Assembly (NCBI GenBank): GCA_025758045.1
Contig: CP107208.1
Coordinates: forward strand, 1,674,001-1,738,000
DNA length: 64,000 nt
Reading direction: 5' to 3'
From: Oscillospiraceae bacterium
GTDB taxonomy: Bacteria > Bacillota > Clostridia > Oscillospirales > Ruminococcaceae
The position numbers were made by a program, and so were the translations under genes. Numbering within the stretch: position 1 is the first letter of the stretch; the number at the start of each line of letters is the position of its first letter. Positions 59,487-64,000 of this stretch are shown here, one piece after another. The notes under the pieces are model-generated. The model worked only from the letters and a program-made list of their open reading frames with translations. It made no database searches and had not been told where the DNA came from.

Positions 59487-60254
59487 ATGTTAGAGTTTAT
59501 AAAAGATAACTGGGCAAACATTTTGCTTATTATCGTAGGTAGCTTTGCCCTTGCAACTTACATATTGCAGGAACGGAAGAAAAAGATTGATGCAGCTTCT
59601 CTTATCGTCCTTCAAATTGATGAATTCCAGGAGCGGTTAAGGGAAATCTCTACGTTCATTGTTGACGGACAATTAAACGAAACGGCGTTCTATGAATCAC
59701 TACCCTTGATGGATACGGATTATTGGAACAAGTACAAACATTACTTTGTCCGAAAAATGGACGCGACCAGCTATACAGCACTGAATCAACTATATGAGTA
59801 TGTGTCAGAGATTCAGGAACAACAGATGCTCATGAAGGCTTTCCAAAAGAATTCCTTTCAGATAACACAAAATGTTTTGGCAAATATAGAATCGCAGTTT
59901 ATTGTGGCCGATCTTAATAATGCTTGCACCGGAGTTACAGCGCAAAATATCACTTCTGCTATGGGAAATATGATTCCGCAAGGCGTTTCGGAAGCAGATC
60001 GAAATACGCTTAACGCAATGGTGCAACAAATAGCGGCACAGAATCCCAATTTTGATATGAATCGTTTTTGGAGCCTCTATAATCAGCAAAGAAATTGGAC
60101 GAAGTCTATCATTAACCAAGGGGCATTAACTTCTTATACCCCTGTCCAAATTCGTATAAGTTTAGAGAAAATGCTAAAGAAATATTCGATGCTTGAAATT
60201 AGCGGAACAGAAGGCTATCAAATGCTCAAAAAGACTTCTAAACAAAAGTTTTAA
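59487..60254 (+). CDS. Membrane-anchored helical protein, second accessory gene
   Basis: A 255-residue protein with one N-terminal helix (NILLIIVGSFALATYIL, ~residues 11-27), then a long cytoplasmic helical part (ERKKKIDAASLIVLQIDEFQERLREIS and QEQQMLMKAFQKNSFQITQNVLANIESQFI). No enzyme motif. The layout, one membrane anchor plus coiled-coil-like helices next to a nuclease-like gene, is seen in anti-phage effector modules, but no family is recognised. GAGGTG precedes the ATG. AT-rich like its neighbours. Confidence 0.72.
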   Translation: MLEFIKDNWANILLIIVGSFALATYILQERKKKIDAASLIVLQIDEFQERLREISTFIVDGQLNETAFYESLPLMDTDYWNKYKHYFVRKMDATSYTALNQLYEYVSEIQEQQMLMKAFQKNSFQITQNVLANIESQFIVADLNNACTGVTAQNITSAMGNMIPQGVSEADRNTLNAMVQQIAAQNPNFDMNRFWSLYNQQRNWTKSIINQGALTSYTPVQIRISLEKMLKKYSMLEISGTEGYQMLKKTSKQKF

Positions 60255-60272
60255 GCAAGTGAGAGGTCTATT

Positions 60273-60947
60273 ATGGAAGAAGATGTTACAAAGATATATG
60301 AGGAATATTCGGAGGAACTTCTGTTTTGCAAATATTTTATAGCTGAAAAGTTAAAACATCATGCTGAGATGGGTAGATGTGGAGAAAACATTCTCAAAAA
60401 ATGTCTCCAGGAACGGTTTCAAATGCTAGAATTTGTTACCGGCTTTATTGCTTGGGCTAATCATCAAAGCCCACAATGTGACATCATCGTATGTAGGAAA
60501 AATTTTTATAGACGTCAACTAGCCGGAGACATTTTCCTGGTTGAACCAAATGATTGCATAATGGTTATAGAAGTCAAGGGAAATGCTACCTTGGATGATT
60601 TAACAGAAACGATTGAAAAAAATAAATTTTTCCAATTGCATGATGAAACAAAACATATAAAATTAGCGATGTTTGCTTTTAAAACTCGTATTGGAAAACA
60701 ACGATTATATAAAGAGTTCGGTTATAAATATGACAGAAGTACAAAAGGATATATCCAGGAACGGCTTCCAGAAGAAAAGACATTAGACTATTTTGTATGC
60801 TTACATAGAGAGAGCCTAACTAGCTCAGCACGGGATAAACAAGTATTCTTCTTGAAAGATGGGCAAGATCGGCAGTTCTATGTACTAGATAACCATTTTC
60901 CAATAATGCAGAATTTTTCGAGGCTAATACAAAGCTTGCAGAATTAG
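60273..60947 (+). CDS. PD-(D/E)XK-like nuclease protein (DUF6602-like), third accessory gene
   Basis: A 224-residue protein. Likely nuclease core: Glu38 in GRCGENILKKCL, Asp70 in SPQCDIIVCRK, and Glu100-x-Lys102 in MVIEVKGNATLDD, the E...D...ExK pattern of the PD-(D/E)XK fold. The preceding FVTGFIAWANHQSPQCDIIV matches the style of DUF6602 proteins found near restriction genes. It may cut or bind nucleic acid as a defence effector; activity is inferred. GAGAGG six bases before the ATG. Confidence 0.75.
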   Translation: MEEDVTKIYEEYSEELLFCKYFIAEKLKHHAEMGRCGENILKKCLQERFQMLEFVTGFIAWANHQSPQCDIIVCRKNFYRRQLAGDIFLVEPNDCIMVIEVKGNATLDDLTETIEKNKFFQLHDETKHIKLAMFAFKTRIGKQRLYKEFGYKYDRSTKGYIQERLPEEKTLDYFVCLHRESLTSSARDKQVFFLKDGQDRQFYVLDNHFPIMQNFSRLIQSLQN

Positions 60948-61045
60948 GGCTAGATAAAATGATGATTTCTTGATCGATTTTAGTGCTGAGACCGCGATGC
61001 TGAGAAGATTTGAATATAGGAAATATTGGTGGGAGCAACATTGTC

Positions 61046-62032
61046 ATGGAATATACAGAGGTTTTAGACAAGCAAATCACGAGAAAACAACATTATGTCC
61101 CCAAGGCTTACTTAAAAAACTTTTCTGTGAGTAATCAAAAATCAGAACAAGTTTATGTTGTTTTTGCTAATGATGAAAATGCAAAAATGGTTTCAATCGA
61201 CAATATTTGCTGTCGTTCTTACCTATATGATCAAATTGCAATTGATCCAGATAGCAAAACTCATGTTTTTGCAGCACCAAATGAGATCGAGAACAGTTTT
61301 ATCGAACTGGAAGGCGAATACGCAACAATTATCTCAAAGATAAAAAATGCTTTACGAGATTCAGATGAATTTGAGTTGGCGCGGGTGGAAATTGATAAAC
61401 TAAGGCAATTTATGTCATCACTACTGTTTAGAAACCCTGTTTTTGTACATCTGTCAAATTATATTATTGATACACAATACAAAAACGATCCGCAGCATAT
61501 TAAACATGTAAAGGACATGTTTCCTGATGTACCGCAAAATGTTTACCTGGCCATGCTGGCAAACGAGTTTTTGAAGATAAACATTGCTCCGGATGTTGGC
61601 TTGTTTCCTCGGGCTTTGGCTGAGACAATGAAGGAATCGCAACTGTGTATTTTTAAAGCCAAAGGTTCCGTATTTGTTACAAGCGATATGCCGGTAGTCA
61701 ATATTTACGGTGAAAAAGATGGTATAGAATATGACTTGCTTGGTATGCCAATTACGCCAGAATTATTTTTGGCGTTTGTCGATACTGTTCAGCGCGTTCC
61801 CAGAATAATCATAATTGATGACAACAGTGTAAAGCGCATGAACAGCAAGCAGATAAATAAAGAGCTGTTAATTTCTAACCGTATAGACTTATTATCGTAT
61901 ATTGATTTTTCAATAGATGCCGAAAAAGAAGATGATGAACAGGTTTACCAACTACTTCATACAGATAAGGAAACCGCGTTGAAACAATATGAGGACATGA
62001 TGAGTTCAAAAGAAATAAAATACTGGAGATGA
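61046..62032 (+). CDS. DUF4238-domain protein, fourth accessory gene
   Basis: A 328-residue protein. The N-terminal HYVPKAYLKNFS (~residues 16-27) is the DUF4238 hallmark (HYVPxxYLxxF), followed by CRSYLYD and a later FVTSDMPVVN segment also typical of the family. These proteins are recurrent in defence islands; their activity is not established to my knowledge. ATG 61046 with GGGAG upstream is chosen over an earlier TTG in frame. A ~100-bp AT-rich gap separates it from the nuclease gene. Confidence 0.82.
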   Translation: MEYTEVLDKQITRKQHYVPKAYLKNFSVSNQKSEQVYVVFANDENAKMVSIDNICCRSYLYDQIAIDPDSKTHVFAAPNEIENSFIELEGEYATIISKIKNALRDSDEFELARVEIDKLRQFMSSLLFRNPVFVHLSNYIIDTQYKNDPQHIKHVKDMFPDVPQNVYLAMLANEFLKINIAPDVGLFPRALAETMKESQLCIFKAKGSVFVTSDMPVVNIYGEKDGIEYDLLGMPITPELFLAFVDTVQRVPRIIIIDDNSVKRMNSKQINKELLISNRIDLLSYIDFSIDAEKEDDEQVYQLLHTDKETALKQYEDMMSSKEIKYWR

Positions 62033-62036
62033 TGTG

Positions 62037-64000
62037 ATGACTAACTTCTCCTTTCTCAAAGCCAAAACTGAATATGCCCTCTTCGCCCCCGCCTGCATGG
62101 AAGCTGAGAAAATTTATGTTTCTGCTCCTGCCATGTGTGCAGTAGGCTGCCGTAAGGCATTGGAGCTGGCAGTAAAATGGGTATATGCAGCGGACAAGTC
62201 CATGAAAATGCCCTACAAAGACAATCTGCAATCCCTCATTCACGAGCCAACTTTCCGCTTCGCTGTGGACTCCGACACTTGGGGCAAGATGCCTTTTATC
62301 ATCAAGTTGGGCAATCTGGCGGTACATACCGAGCGCAGCGTTCAGCCAAGTGATGCGCTTGCTTCTCTGCGCGGTCTGTTTGAGTTTGTGCAGTGGATCG
62401 ACTATTGCTATGGCGCGGACTATCAGGAGCGCACCTTCGACGAGAATCTTGTCCCCACCGGAAAGGTGGCGGTGGACACCCGGAAAATCAAGGAACAGGA
62501 AAGTCTGCTGGACCAGAAAGATGCCGAGATCGAGGCGCTGCGCAAGCAAATCGAGCAGATGTCCACCCGATACACCGCCGAAAAGGAGCAGCATCAGAAG
62601 GAACGCACCTTCCAGCCGGAGGACCTCTCGGAATTCAAGACCCGCAAAATCTACATCGACGTGGACCTCAAACTGATGGGCTGGAAGTTCACCGGCCCAG
62701 ATGCTGATGTACAGGAGGAGTATCGTGTGGAGGATATGGCCGGGATGCCAGGTCAGCCTGGCTTCTGCGACTATGTGCTGTTTGGAAAGGACGGCCTGCC
62801 CCTGGCGGTGGTGGAAGCCAAGCGCACCAGCAAGGACCCAAACATTGGACGCAAACAAGCGGTTTTGTATGCGGATTGTCTGGAACGGAAATTTGGCCGC
62901 CGCCCCATGATGTTCACCACCAATGGCTTTGAAACCTACTTCTGGGATGACCAGACCGCCCCGCAACGGAAGGTCAGTGGCATTTTCAGCAAGGATGACC
63001 TGCAAAAGCTGATGAACCGGCGCACCGAGCGGATGGATTTGATGGGCGTTTCCATTGATGACAAAATCACTGACCGGTATTACCAGAAGGAAGCCATCCG
63101 AGCGGTGTGCGAACAGATTACGCAGGGGTTCCGCAAGCATCTGCTGGTGATGGCCACCGGCACCGGCAAAACCAGAACCGCGTCCAGCCTGACCGATGTG
63201 CTCAGCCGAGGCAAATGGGTGACCAACATTCTGTTTCTGGCCGACCGCACCGCGCTGGTGAAGCAGGCAAAGGACGATTTCAAGAACTATCTGCCGGATA
63301 TGTCCCTGTGCAACCTCTGCTCCAACAAGGACGACCGGAACGCCCGCATTGTGTTCTCCACCTATCCGACCATCCTCAACGCCATTGATGACACCAAGTC
63401 CAAGGACGGGCGGCAGCTGTTTACTCCGGCGCACTTCGACCTGATTATCATTGACGAAAGCCACCGGAGCATCTTCAAAAAGTACCGGGCCATCTTTGAA
63501 TATTTTGACGCCTTCATGGTGGGTCTGACCGCCACGCCGAAGACCGATGTGGATCGGAACACCTACGACTTTTTCGAGATGGAACACGGCGTGCCCACCT
63601 ATGCCTATGATTATGAAACGGCGGTGCAACAGGACCATGTGCTGGTTCCCTATTACAACTACGAGGTCAAGACCCGTTTTCTGGAAGAAGGCATCTCCTA
63701 TGATGATTTGTCCGAAGAGGACAAAGAGCGATATGAGGATGATTTCATCGAAGACGGTCAGTTGCCAGACTTTATCCCCTCTGCTGCCCTCAATAAATTT
63801 GTGTTCAACGAAACCACCGTGGACATCGTACTGCAAGACCTGATGGACCGGGGTATCAAGGTGGCGGGCGGCGACCGTCTGGGGAAAACCATCCTGTTTG
63901 CCCAGAACAAACGCCACGCGGAGTTTATTCTGGAGCGGTTCAATAAGCTGTACCCCCAGTACCGGGGCAGCTTCGCCCAGCGGGTCATTTGCGACGACGC
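62037..64000 (+). CDS. hsdR: Type I restriction-modification system, restriction subunit (3' end outside window)
   Basis: At least 654 residues, open to the window end. Order of domains: an N-terminal DUF4145-like helical domain (VGCRKALELAVKWVY, ~37-51), a coiled coil (LLDQKDAEIEALRKQIEQM, ~162-180), the restriction nuclease domain with Asp in FCDYVLFG and LAVVEAKRTS (ExK, ~258-267), then the helicase motor with Walker A ATGTGKTRTA (~368-377), motif II IIIDESHRS and motif III LTATPK. It translocates and cleaves unmodified DNA with HsdM and HsdS. It begins four bases after the DUF4238 gene, so the cassette and hsdR are one unit. GC-rich again. Confidence 0.95.
   Translation, partial: MTNFSFLKAKTEYALFAPACMEAEKIYVSAPAMCAVGCRKALELAVKWVYAADKSMKMPYKDNLQSLIHEPTFRFAVDSDTWGKMPFIIKLGNLAVHTERSVQPSDALASLRGLFEFVQWIDYCYGADYQERTFDENLVPTGKVAVDTRKIKEQESLLDQKDAEIEALRKQIEQMSTRYTAEKEQHQKERTFQPEDLSEFKTRKIYIDVDLKLMGWKFTGPDADVQEEYRVEDMAGMPGQPGFCDYVLFGKDGLPLAVVEAKRTSKDPNIGRKQAVLYADCLERKFGRRPMMFTTNGFETYFWDDQTAPQRKVSGIFSKDDLQKLMNRRTERMDLMGVSIDDKITDRYYQKEAIRAVCEQITQGFRKHLLVMATGTGKTRTASSLTDVLSRGKWVTNILFLADRTALVKQAKDDFKNYLPDMSLCNLCSNKDDRNARIVFSTYPTILNAIDDTKSKDGRQLFTPAHFDLIIIDESHRSIFKKYRAIFEYFDAFMVGLTATPKTDVDRNTYDFFEMEHGVPTYAYDYETAVQQDHVLVPYYNYEVKTRFLEEGISYDDLSEEDKERYEDDFIEDGQLPDFIPSAALNKFVFNETTVDIVLQDLMDRGIKVAGGDRLGKTILFAQNKRHAEFILERFNKLYPQYRGSFAQRVICDD

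Noticed and set aside
61875..63917. Long open frame antisense to hsdR
   Set aside because: HsdR has clear domains on the plus strand in an intact frame to the window end; the antisense product has no recognisable domain.

Overview
The window comes from a moderately GC-rich Firmicute, most likely an Oscillospiraceae/Ruminococcaceae gut anaerobe of the Faecalibacterium–Gemmiger–Subdoligranulum type. The grounds are a pyruvate formate-lyase/activase pair for mixed-acid fermentation, an alanine-type AGCS symporter, FeoAB iron uptake, strong AGGAGG ribosome sites, several TTG/GTG starts, and many small palindromic and MITE-like repeats between genes. The genus is inference; no rRNA or tRNA is present to confirm it.

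Layout. 1–3.7 kb: end of metG, a DMT permease, TatD, a small unknown protein and a GNAT acetyltransferase. 3.7–4.8 kb: about 1 kb without credible protein genes, which reads best as a long structured RNA of about 0.8 kb on the minus strand, with its own promoter and intrinsic terminator, and a second short transcript diverging from it. 4.8–8.4 kb (minus): a metal P-type ATPase with a small membrane partner protein, then an HD-GYP domain fused to an AraC DNA-binding domain. 8.7–13.5 kb: enolase, PflB and PflA. 13.9–14.1 kb: a candidate small RNA. 14.3–25.3 kb (minus): one tightly overlapping operon with PPK2 followed by nine glycosyltransferases (five GT2-type, four GT4-type), probably for a surface polysaccharide. 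25.6–27.0 kb: ECF sigma factor plus membrane-anchored partner. 27.3–28.6 kb: AGCS symporter. 28.9–34.7 kb: five tandem lipoproteins with near-identical signal peptides. 34.8–38.9 kb: FeoB-associated Cys-rich peptide, FeoA–FeoB fusion, and a divergent MATE exporter whose promoter mirrors the feo promoter. 39–42.6 kb: exonuclease III and a second ECF sigma/anti-sigma operon with two membrane proteins. 43–49.9 kb (minus): response regulator, histidine kinase, a coiled-coil membrane protein and a MacA/MacB-like exporter. 50–56.2 kb: GDPD, a DUF4830-like protein, a polymerase-like membrane protein, PAP2, a flavodoxin-fold reductase and an RlmD-type methyltransferase. 56.3–64 kb: a type I restriction–modification locus (HTH, hsdM, hsdS, four AT-rich accessory genes, hsdR), cut off by the window end.

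How they fit together. Glycolysis ends at enolase and pyruvate is split by PflB after activation by PflA. The glycosyltransferase operon, the Wzy-like protein, PAP2 and the lipoproteins build or decorate the envelope. The two-component system probably controls its neighbouring MacAB exporter. The feo cluster and the P-type ATPase handle metals. The hsd locus is a defence module carrying a passenger cassette: a small acidic protein, a membrane coiled-coil protein, a PD-(D/E)XK-like nuclease and a DUF4238 protein.

Four copies of a foldback element with about 18-bp inverted ends and matching 2-bp flanks lie between genes (3.0, 13.5, 42.6 and 54.5 kb). The strongest candidates for something undescribed are the 0.8-kb RNA at 3737–4555 and the cassette inside the hsd operon.
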